From contig CAJANQ010000176.1 of NCBI GenBank assembly GCA_903941145.1, positions 1 through 18,965 of the forward strand: a DNA stretch of 18,965 nt. The letters run 5' to 3'. Both the position numbers and the translations under genes were made by a program. Source of the stretch: an uncultured Actinomycetes bacterium (GTDB taxonomy: Bacteria; Actinomycetota; Acidimicrobiia; Acidimicrobiales; Microtrichaceae). Below the pieces are notes generated by a model. The model was not told the DNA's origin. It saw nothing but the letters and a program-made list of their open reading frames with translations, and ran no database searches. Positions 13,273-18,965 of this stretch are shown piece by piece. Within the stretch, counting starts at the first letter, position 1; each line of letters starts with the position of its first letter.

Positions 13273-13572
13273 GTGGCTCTCACCTCCAACCGCAACCTGG
13301 ACCTCGCAGTCGAGGACTGGCGTGCAAATTCGGCCTGCCGTGACACGGACCCGGACCTCTTCTTCCCAGTGGGCACCACCGGCCCGGCCCTCGACCAGAT
13401 CGCCTCGGCCAAGGCCGTCTGCGACACCTGTGAGGCCAAGGCCCCGTGCCTCGAGTTCGCCCTGACCACCAACCAGGACTCTGGCGTGTGGGGCGGCACC
13501 TCCGAGGAGGAGCGTCGCAAGCTCCGCCGTGCCTGGGTGGCCGAGCAGCGCCGCCGCACCGCCACCGCCTGA
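13273..13572 (+). CDS. whiB1: WhiB-family Fe-S transcription factor, WhiB1/WblE type
   Basis: 99 residues. It binds a [4Fe-4S] cluster through C22, C50, C53 and C59 (pattern C-x27-C-x2-C-x5-C), carries the turn GVWGGTSEEERRK (71-83), and ends in a basic DNA-binding tail (KLRRAWVAEQRRR). DWRANSACRDTDPDLFFPVG and TGPALDQIASAKAVC are closest to WhiB1/WblE, whose cluster reacts with nitric oxide and which partners the primary sigma factor. The GTG start has AAGGAA 5 bases upstream. It converges on the PdtaS-type kinase gene, 19 bases apart. As far as I recall the same whiB1-pdtaS tail-to-tail order occurs in M. tuberculosis (Rv3219/Rv3220c), which supports the WhiB1 assignment. Confidence 0.95.
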   Translation: MALTSNRNLDLAVEDWRANSACRDTDPDLFFPVGTTGPALDQIASAKAVCDTCEAKAPCLEFALTTNQDSGVWGGTSEEERRKLRRAWVAEQRRRTATA

Positions 13573-13587
13573 GCGGACCAGAACTTC

Positions 13588-13631
13588 CGGCCTACGGGCC
13601 GATCCGACGGCCCCCCTGCCCGGGGGGCCGT
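13588..13631. terminator. Tandem hairpins terminating whiB1 and pdtaS
   Basis: Hairpin A: CGGCC (13588-13592), loop TACG, GGCCG (13597-13601), which as RNA is a very stable C(UACG)G tetraloop. Hairpin B: ACGGCCCCCC (13607-13616), 5-base loop, GGGGGGCCGT (13622-13631), a perfect 10-bp GC stem. Both lie 15-60 bases past the whiB1 stop; B is inside the last codons of the kinase gene and A spans its stop. Likely bidirectional. Confidence 0.65.
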
Positions 13632-15208
13632 TGCGCGTCCGGGTCCACGTCGAGGTGGATCGGCACCGTGAGCTCGACCCGGGTGCCTGGTCGGACGCCC
13701 GACGGGTGGTCCAGCCCGAACGAGATCTCGCCGCCCAGTTCCTCGACCAGGCCTCGCACGATCGACAGGCCCAGGCTGGTGCTCTTCGCCGGGTCGAAGT
13801 CGCCGGACAGCCCCACGCCGTCGTCGACGACGGCGACCGACAGGTCGGCCGGCTCCCGCTCGAGCTCGATCACCACGACCGGGGCCTCGCCCCCTGGCAA
13901 CGTGCCGGGCGGGTAGGCGTGGTCCATCACGTTCTGCAGGAGCTCGTTGAGCACCACGGCGAGCGAGGTGGCCGTCGGTGACGGCACCTTCCCCGACTCG
14001 CCCGAGATCTGGACGCTGAGCGGACGGTCCGGCGACGCCAGCCCCTCCTCCACCATCCGGACCAGCGGACGCACGACCTCGGCAAAGTCGACGTCGTCGC
14101 CGTCGCTGCGGCTCAGCATCTCGTGCACCAGGGCGATCGCCCGGATGCGGCGCACCGACTCCTCCACTGCGGCCTTGGCCGACGGCTCGGTGAGTCGGCG
14201 GCCCTGCAGCCGGAGCAGCGACGAGATCGTCTGCAGGTTGTTCTTCACCCGGTGGTGGATCTCTCGGATCGTGGCGTCCTTCGAGATCAGCTGGCGGTCC
14301 CGGCGGCGGAGCTCGGACACGTCACGCAGGAGCACGACCGCGCCGTCGACCTGGTCCCCGTCGAGCAGCGGGAGGCACCACAGGGACACGATCGTCTCGC
14401 CGTGCTCGATCTCCTCGGCCGCCGGCACCGCCGAGAAGTACGAGCGGTACGTCGCCGAGGTCTCGGCCCCGAGCTCGGTCAGGGTTGAGCCCTGGATCCG
14501 GCCTGAGATGCGCAGGCGACGCAGCGCAGAGACGGCGTTGGGCGAGGCGAAGGCCACTCGCGCCATCTCGTCGAGGACCAGCACGCCGTCGCCCACGCGC
14601 GGGGCGCCCGAGGCGTGCACCTCCTCCTCCCCGTAGGGAAAGGTGCCGGCCGCGACCATGCGGGCGAACCGCTCGAACACGGCCAGGTACTCGCGCTCGA
14701 GCTCGCCGGGCTGGCGGGTCATGGACAGCGCCGACTCGCGGGCCAGCACCGCGACCGTGCGGCCGTCGACCCGGACCGGGATGGCGGTGACCCGGATCCG
14801 CTCCCCCAGCCATGCCGAGTCGACCTCTTCGGTCTCCACCTGCCCGGACGCCGCGGCCCGGGCCACCGTGGGCCGCTGGCTCGCGGTCACCCGTCGGCCG
14901 ACGACCTCTTCGAGGAAGAGGGTCTGGCCGGTGTTGGGCCGCACCTGGTTGACCACGACGAACTGCTCGGTGCCGCTGCCAGCCGCACCGGCGCCGCCCT
15001 CGGCGGTCGACGTGGGCTCGGGGACGTAGAGCAGGAGGTCCGAGAACGAGAGGTCGGCGAGCATGCCCCAGCCCGCGACCAGCCGGCGCAGGTGCCGGGC
15101 GGCGTCGTCGTCCACGCGCGGCACCACGAGTCCGACGTGCTCGGCCGTGAAGTCGGCCGGGTCGACGTGCTCGAACTCGCTGTCGACGTCGTCGGTGCCG
15201 CCGCTCAT
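13592..15208 (-). CDS. pdtaS: Soluble sensor histidine kinase, PdtaS type
   Basis: 538 residues, no membrane segment. The N-terminal H_kinase_N/GAF-like sensor (about 24-190: HLRRLVAGWGMLADLSFSDL, NQVRPNTGQTLF, FERFARMVAAGTFP) is followed by a PAS-like domain (about 205-300). HisKA_2 has REIHHRVKNNLQTISSLLRL, with H318/H319 as phosphorylation candidates, then a HATPase domain with N-box NELLQN (421-426), DDGVGL (462-467) and STSLGLSIV (476-484). The architecture and many motifs match M. tuberculosis PdtaS (Rv3220c), which phosphorylates the ANTAR antiterminator PdtaR and has been linked to NO and metal sensing. PdtaR is not in the window. The ATG at 15208 overlaps the stop of the upstream ATPase as ATGA, so it is the last gene of that operon. 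Confidence 0.93.
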   Translation of the reverse strand: MSGGTDDVDSEFEHVDPADFTAEHVGLVVPRVDDDAARHLRRLVAGWGMLADLSFSDLLLYVPEPTSTAEGGAGAAGSGTEQFVVVNQVRPNTGQTLFLEEVVGRRVTASQRPTVARAAASGQVETEEVDSAWLGERIRVTAIPVRVDGRTVAVLARESALSMTRQPGELEREYLAVFERFARMVAAGTFPYGEEEVHASGAPRVGDGVLVLDEMARVAFASPNAVSALRRLRISGRIQGSTLTELGAETSATYRSYFSAVPAAEEIEHGETIVSLWCLPLLDGDQVDGAVVLLRDVSELRRRDRQLISKDATIREIHHRVKNNLQTISSLLRLQGRRLTEPSAKAAVEESVRRIRAIALVHEMLSRSDGDDVDFAEVVRPLVRMVEEGLASPDRPLSVQISGESGKVPSPTATSLAVVLNELLQNVMDHAYPPGTLPGGEAPVVVIELEREPADLSVAVVDDGVGLSGDFDPAKSTSLGLSIVRGLVEELGGEISFGLDHPSGVRPGTRVELTVPIHLDVDPDAQRPPGQGGRRIGP

Positions 15209-16395
15209 CGCCACAGCACCTCCCCCAGACGCAGCAGACCGTCCACCGAGTGGATGTCGTCGTCGAACCACGGGACCGTGAGGCACAGCTCAGGGGTGCG
15301 CGACAGCTCGGCGCGCTGCTCGGCCTCCCGACGGGCCACCACGGCGAAGTTGGAGAAGTTGCTGCCGATCTCGGCCAGGACGTGGGCCAGGTGGGCCGGG
15401 TCGACCGCACCGCCGTCGACCTGCAGCTCGGGGGCCAGGCGCGCGGCGACGGCCTCGGCGTCGGTCGACAGCACCCGGGCGGCGTCGGCGCCGTCGGTCG
15501 AGAGCAGCAGGTCGGGCAGGACCTTGTTCAGCACCAGCGCACCGACGTGGTACCCGCGGTCGGACAGCAGCTCCAGGAAGAACTCGGCCTCCCGGGACGG
15601 GGCGACCTCGAGGGTCGAGACCACGACGAACGAGGTCTGCGGGCCGCCGAGCAGCGTGGTGACCGCCCTGGCCCGCTCCACGAACCCGTCGTACATGGTC
15701 TGGAACAGCATGAAGAACTCGGCGATGTCCTCGAGGAACTGCGTGCCCAGGATCCGGTCGGCCACCGAGTAGAAGGGCTTGGAGGCAAAGCTCACGACGC
15801 GGCTGCGGTACGGGGCGATCAGCCAGCGGAGCAGGCGGGACGAGAAGAAGTCCGCCATGCGGTCCGGCGCCTCGAGGAAGTCGATGGCGTTGCGGGTCGG
15901 CGGGGTGTCCACCACCACCAGGTCGTAGCGGCCCGAGGTGTGGATCTCGTAGAGACGCTCCATCGCGACGTAGTCGTGGCTCTGCACGAACTTGCCACTC
16001 AGGTTCTTGTAGATCGAGTTGGCCAGGATGGCGTCGCGGGTGGCGTCGTCCGGCGCGTGGCGGGCGATCAGGTCGTCCCACGACTGCTTGGTGTCGAGCA
16101 TCGCCACCCACAGCTCGCCGCGGGGCCCGCCCTCGACGTTGGCGAACGCCTCGTCGGGAACCCGGGTCTCGACGTTGCCGAACTCCTCGAGGCCCAGCGC
16201 GGTCGCCAGACGCTTGGCCGGGTCCACGGTGAGGACCAGCACCTTGGCGCCCAGGCGGGCGGCAGCCACGGCACCGATGGCCGCCGCGGTCGTGGTCTTG
16301 CCGACACCGCCGGAGCCGGTCGAGACCAGGACCTCCTTGGCCGAGCACAGCTGCTCGAGCGTGAGGTTCGCGGTCCGCTGTGAGCTGCGGGCCAT
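15205..16395 (-). CDS. ArsA/Get3-like ATPase, second of a pair (GSGGVGKTT type)
   Basis: 396 residues, cytosolic. The Walker A loop is STGSGGVGKTTTA (25-37), with Ser where ArsA/MinD/Get3 proteins usually have the signature Lys. LVLTVDPAKRLATALGL, YDLVVVDTPPTRNAIDFL (switch II region) and a helical segment (about 195-255, rich in Phe and Met) follow. That helical segment corresponds to the client-binding part of Get3. No arsenite-binding Cys cluster is present, so arsenite export is unlikely. It pairs with the next upstream gene, sharing one base (TGATG), and resembles the two-ATPase units of Streptomyces and Mycobacterium (Rv3679/Rv3680 type), thought to form heterodimers. The role in membrane-protein targeting is inference. 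The ATG at 16395 is supported by the overlap. Confidence 0.9.
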   Translation of the reverse strand: MARSSQRTANLTLEQLCSAKEVLVSTGSGGVGKTTTAAAIGAVAAARLGAKVLVLTVDPAKRLATALGLEEFGNVETRVPDEAFANVEGGPRGELWVAMLDTKQSWDDLIARHAPDDATRDAILANSIYKNLSGKFVQSHDYVAMERLYEIHTSGRYDLVVVDTPPTRNAIDFLEAPDRMADFFSSRLLRWLIAPYRSRVVSFASKPFYSVADRILGTQFLEDIAEFFMLFQTMYDGFVERARAVTTLLGGPQTSFVVVSTLEVAPSREAEFFLELLSDRGYHVGALVLNKVLPDLLLSTDGADAARVLSTDAEAVAARLAPELQVDGGAVDPAHLAHVLAEIGSNFSNFAVVARREAEQRAELSRTPELCLTVPWFDDDIHSVDGLLRLGEVLWR

Positions 16396-17354
16396 CAGTA
16401 CCCCAGCTCCTCGCCGAGCGACGCCGCGATGAGCGACGTGGCCCGGACCCCGTGCGACCGGGTGAACAGGTACGGCAGGTACAGGACCGGCAGGCCGGCG
16501 GGGAGCCCGTCGCGCAGGCGGGCCAGGTGGACCGCCCGGCTGCGGCGCAGTCCGACGGCCAGGTCGGCGGCGTCGAGCACCTCGTCCGCACCGGTCCCGA
16601 CGGCGGCCGAGAGCGCGGCGCTCGCCCCCTCGGCGCGCAGCGAGTCGAAGATCGCCTCCTCGTCGCGGCCGAAGAGCTCGGGCAGCACCCGGTTCACCAC
16701 CACGGCGGCCACGTCGATCTCGGTCTCGTCCTGGAGGCGGCCGATGAGCTCGAGCGTCTCGGTGACCGGCATCTCCTCCGGCGCCGTGGCCAGCACCACG
16801 CCGGTCGTGGCCGGGTCGGTGAGCAGCTCGATCATCCAGTCGGTCTGGCTGCGGACGAGGCCGGCATTGACCAGCTCGCCGATGGCCACCGGCGACGCCA
16901 GCTGGCCGACGACGTGGCCCGAGGCCGACGCGTCGACGACCACCAGGTCGTAGTTCCGCTCGCGCACCTCGTAGGTGAGTTTGCCGACCGTGAGGATCTC
17001 CTTCACGCCCGGCGCCGCGTTGGCCACGAAGTCGAACGTGCTGGCCAGCGGACCGATCTTGGCCAGGATCGGCACCTTCAGCTGGAGCCGCAGGTACTCC
17101 TTGAGCGACTCCTCGGTGTCCATCGCCATCGCGAACAGGTGCTCACGCACCTCGGTCGGCTGGAACTTGAGGGGCCCGACCCCGAAGAAGTCGGCCAGGT
17201 TGCCCTTGGCGTCGACCTCGCAGACGAGGGTGCGCAGCCCGCGCTGCGCGGCGAGCAGCGCGATCGCCGAGGCGACCGAGGTCTTGCCGACGCCGCCCTT
17301 GCCGGTGACGAACAGCAGCCGCCGTTCGAGCAGGGGCACGGGGCCCGCAGCCAC
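16395..17354 (-). CDS. ArsA/Get3-like ATPase, first of a pair (GKGGVGKTS type)
   Basis: 319 residues. The complete deviant Walker A loop VTGKGGVGKTSVA (16-28) has both the signature Lys and the catalytic Lys. VCEVDAKGNLADFFGVGPL follows, then TVGKLTYEVRERNYDLVVVD ASASGHVVGQ (switch II, split here for length) and VVVNRVLPELF. It is shorter than its partner because it lacks most of the helical client domain, again as in actinobacterial pairs. Probably the regulatory or complementary half of a heterodimeric ATPase (inference). The GTG at 17354 has AGGA 6 bases upstream. It follows DUF3107 by 38 bases and overlaps the second ATPase by one base, so the four genes DUF3107-ATPase-ATPase-pdtaS form one unit. 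No Cys metal site. Confidence 0.9.
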   Translation of the reverse strand: MAAGPVPLLERRLLFVTGKGGVGKTSVASAIALLAAQRGLRTLVCEVDAKGNLADFFGVGPLKFQPTEVREHLFAMAMDTEESLKEYLRLQLKVPILAKIGPLASTFDFVANAAPGVKEILTVGKLTYEVRERNYDLVVVDASASGHVVGQLASPVAIGELVNAGLVRSQTDWMIELLTDPATTGVVLATAPEEMPVTETLELIGRLQDETEIDVAAVVVNRVLPELFGRDEEAIFDSLRAEGASAALSAAVGTGADEVLDAADLAVGLRRSRAVHLARLRDGLPAGLPVLYLPYLFTRSHGVRATSLIAASLGEELGY

Positions 17355-17392
17355 GGTCGGTCCTGCTCGTCCGGTCCTGGAGTCCTCCGGCG

Positions 17393-17626
17393 TCAGCCGG
17401 AGAAGCCCATGGTGCGGGCCTGCTCGGAGCTGCCGAGCTCCACGTAGGCGATGCGCTTGGACGCCACACCGACCTCACGGCCCTTCTTGTCGGTCAGCCA
17501 GAGGACCTTGGAGTCGTCGGCCATGACGTCCTCGACCTGCGAGCGCAGGGCGGCCCGGTCCGTGTCGTCGGCGAGCTGCAGCTCGATCTCCCGGGGGCTG
17601 TTGGTCACGCCGATACGAACGTCCAC
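17393..17626 (-). CDS. DUF3107 family small protein
   Basis: 77 residues. MDVRIGVTNSPREIELQLAD, VLWLTDKKGREVGVASKRIA and YVELG match the DUF3107 family of small actinobacterial cytosolic proteins of unknown function (TB9.4-like in Mycobacterium). The predicted fold is a compact beta-alpha-beta unit. The GTG at 17626 has a strong AGGAG site 6 bases upstream and is favoured over the in-frame ATG further up, whose extension is non-conserved and crosses the divergent promoter region. It is the first gene of the operon leading to pdtaS. Confidence 0.88.
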   Translation of the reverse strand: MDVRIGVTNSPREIELQLADDTDRAALRSQVEDVMADDSKVLWLTDKKGREVGVASKRIAYVELGSSEQARTMGFSG

Positions 17627-17751
17627 GAAGGTCTCCTGATGAAGGTGCGCCCGAGCGGGCGCCAGAACAGGCACCATGCTATTCATCACGACCGGCAACC
17701 GCCGCAGCGGACCGGCCACCGGGACCCCCAGGGGCGCGACGCAGGAGGACC
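17627..17751. promoter_or_regulatory. Divergent promoter region between DUF3107 operon and glycosyltransferase
   Basis: This 125-base spacer must hold promoters for both directions. On the minus strand TAGCAT (about 17680-17685) fits a -10 and lies in the most AT-rich stretch. A 6-bp hairpin GCGCCC-GAGC-GGGCGC (17647-17662) would fall in the DUF3107 leader. No convincing -35 boxes were found. The right end carries the AGGAGG ribosome site for the glycosyltransferase. Confidence 0.35.
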
Positions 17752-18870
17752 ATGGCGAGCACCACCGGCATCCGTGTGATCGTCGTCGCCCACGGCCCGC
17801 CCCTTGCCGGCGGCATCACCACCGTCGCGCTGGACCTGGTCGAGGACCCCGTCCTCAACGCCGAGTTCGACGTCGTGTTCCAGAACACGGCGCAGGCACA
17901 GGACCAGCGCGGCAAGTTCTCGCTCACCAACCTGCAGCGGGTCGTCGGCGACGCGTGGGACACGTTCCGGCTGGCCCGGAAGGGCAACGTCGTGCACACC
18001 CACTCGGTGCAGGACCCCACGTTCGTGGCGTGGCGCCAGGTCGCGATCGCCGCGGCGGCCCGCCTGCGCGGCGCCCGGGTGCTGCTCCACAACCACGCCT
18101 TCCGGCCCTACATGGAGGCCCCCGGCACCTACCAGGTCGGCGGGGCGCACCGGCTCGCCTACCGCCTGCTCGACCGTCTGGCCGACGCCAACGTGCTGCT
18201 CGACGCGGCGGGCGAGCCCAACCTGCGGCCCTACCAGCCAACGGTCGAGATGCCCGTGGTCGCCAACTCGGTCGTGGTCGACGACGTCGCCACCTCGACC
18301 GCCGACCACACGCCACCGGTCGTGCTGTTCGTCGGTGAGCTCCTTGAGCGCAAGGGCGTGCTGGTCCTCATGGACGCGCTCGACCGGCTCGACGACGCCG
18401 GCGTGGCCTACGAACTCAGGGTGCTGGGCGACACCACCCCCGGCAAGGACCCCGAGAAGGACCGGGTCCGGGCCGAGGTCGAGCGCCGCGGCCGGGGCGC
18501 CGCGCTGCTGGGCAAGGTCCCGCGCGACGACGTGTACCGCCAGTTGTCGCAGGCCGACGTGTTCGTGTTCCCCACCTTCGTCGAGGGCCAGCCGTTCTCG
18601 GTCATCGAGTCGCTCGCCGCCGGCGTGCCGGTGGTCGGCTCCGACATCCCGACCGTGGCCGCCATGGTCGACGACGGCGTGCACGGCCGGCTGGTCCCGC
18701 CGCAGGACGCCGCCGCGCTCGGCGACGCGCTCGCCGACGTGCTGTCCGACCCCGACCGGCGGCGGACCATGGGTGCCGCCGGCCGCGAGCGGGCCTACGA
18801 GCGCTACGACCGCGCCGTGTTCCGAGCGCACGTCGGCGCCCTCTACCGGCGCCTCGGCACCCCGTCGTGA
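17752..18870 (+). CDS. Glycosyltransferase family 4 protein
   Basis: 372 residues, GT-B fold, cytosolic face. N-terminal acceptor domain: IRVIVVAHGPPLAGGITTVA and VVHTHSVQDPTF (78-91). C-terminal donor domain: VVLFVGELLERKGVLVLMDA (190-209, K201 contacts the donor phosphate in GT4 enzymes) and LLGKVPRDDVYRQLSQADVF. The E-x7-E motif lies in FVEGQPFSVIESLAAGVPVV (E278, E286). It transfers an unknown sugar from a nucleotide donor, probably to a lipid, polysaccharide or small molecule. The acceptor cannot be told. The ATG has a strong AGGAGG a few bases upstream. A second gene starts 24 bases after its stop, so it is the first gene of an operon continuing beyond the window. Confidence 0.92.
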   Translation: MASTTGIRVIVVAHGPPLAGGITTVALDLVEDPVLNAEFDVVFQNTAQAQDQRGKFSLTNLQRVVGDAWDTFRLARKGNVVHTHSVQDPTFVAWRQVAIAAAARLRGARVLLHNHAFRPYMEAPGTYQVGGAHRLAYRLLDRLADANVLLDAAGEPNLRPYQPTVEMPVVANSVVVDDVATSTADHTPPVVLFVGELLERKGVLVLMDALDRLDDAGVAYELRVLGDTTPGKDPEKDRVRAEVERRGRGAALLGKVPRDDVYRQLSQADVFVFPTFVEGQPFSVIESLAAGVPVVGSDIPTVAAMVDDGVHGRLVPPQDAAALGDALADVLSDPDRRRTMGAAGRERAYERYDRAVFRAHVGALYRRLGTPS

Positions 18871-18894
18871 GGAGCAGGCCGTGAGGAACAGGTC
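18867..18894 (+). repeat. 14-base tandem duplication at a gene junction
   Basis: GTGAGGAGCAGGCC (18867-18880) is followed directly by GTGAGGAACAGGTC (18881-18894), two mismatches. The first copy contains the glycosyltransferase stop; both carry an AGGA ribosome-site core; the second ends at the ATG of the next gene. Confidence 0.7.
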
Positions 18895-18965
18895 ATGAGC
18901 TCGCTCCCCGGGCTTCCCCGCTACCCGCTCGGCACGCTCCCCACGCCCTTCGAGCCGCTCGACCG
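18895..18965 (+). CDS. Start of a probable PLP-dependent D-cysteine desulfhydrase/ACC deaminase family gene (partial)
   Basis: Only about 23 codons are visible: MSSLPGLPRYPLGTLPTPFE then PLDR. The pattern 'R-x-PLG-x-LPTP-x-EPL' is typical of the N-terminus of the 1-aminocyclopropane-1-carboxylate deaminase/D-cysteine desulfhydrase group of fold-type II PLP enzymes. The catalytic Lys lies beyond the window, so this is a tentative family call. The ATG has AGGA 8 bases upstream, and the gene is likely co-transcribed with the glycosyltransferase. Confidence 0.5.
   Translation, partial: MSSLPGLPRYPLGTLPTPFEPLD

Noticed and set aside
13592..15286. Longer histidine kinase start at 15286
   Set aside because: The additional 26 residues lie inside the ATPase gene; the ATG at 15208 gives the standard ATGA overlap and begins just ahead of the conserved sensor domain.
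15205..17354. Arsenite efflux (ars) system
   Set aside because: The two ATPases lack the ArsA cysteine metal site and there is no arsB, arsR, arsC or arsD nearby; the pair matches the actinobacterial Get3-like type instead.
1..18965. Defence island, prophage, integrative element or CRISPR
   Set aside because: No integrase, transposase, nuclease, capsid or array repeats; uniform composition and core-type genes throughout.

Overview
The window is about 19 kb of very GC-rich, gene-dense actinobacterial chromosome with almost no gene-free DNA. It holds a WhiB regulator, a PdtaS-type histidine kinase, the phosphatase/DUF3090/SCO1664 block found only in Actinobacteria, an F420-type FrhB-family iron-sulfur flavoprotein, and probable leaderless start codons. 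The absence of a mycothiol mshC gene next to that block, together with the overall gene mix, suggests a deep-branching lineage such as the Acidimicrobiia (inference). I see no phage, transposase, CRISPR array, tRNA or rRNA.

Layout. Positions 1-2579 (minus): a LytR-CpsA-Psr cell-wall ligase cut by the left edge, then an acyl-CoA dehydrogenase. At 2706 (plus) a two-cluster FrhB-like flavoprotein begins, divergent from the dehydrogenase. It meets a small Cys-rich lipoprotein tail to tail. Positions 4460-4923 hold a small unknown gene and an unusual intergenic region with a perfect 22-bp inverted repeat. Positions 4924-8103 (plus) form a tight operon: histidine phosphatase, DUF3090, SCO1664-family kinase-fold protein, and a fourth protein I do not recognise. 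Positions 8117-11350 (minus) carry etfB, etfA and, after a hairpin, an aldonolactone-oxidase-like flavoenzyme. Positions 11434-13116 carry a diacylglycerol-kinase-like lipid kinase (plus) facing a glycerophosphodiester phosphodiesterase (minus).

Positions 13130-13572 are whiB1 with a clear promoter and a structured leader. It converges on a minus-strand operon (17626 down to 13592): DUF3107, two Get3/ArsA-like ATPases, and pdtaS. From 17752 (plus) there is a GT4 glycosyltransferase and the first codons of a probable PLP enzyme.

Functional threads. Acyl-CoA dehydrogenase and EtfAB are matching parts of a beta-oxidation electron chain. The lipid kinase, phosphodiesterase, LCP protein and glycosyltransferase belong to envelope biology. 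whiB1-pdtaS is a redox/NO-linked regulatory neighbourhood also known in Mycobacterium, here joined to the ATPase pair. Most of the window is core actinobacterial chromosome. The best candidates for undescribed biology are the four-gene operon with its acidic segments and unknown fourth protein, the 22-bp inverted repeat in front of it, and the whiB1 leader RNA.
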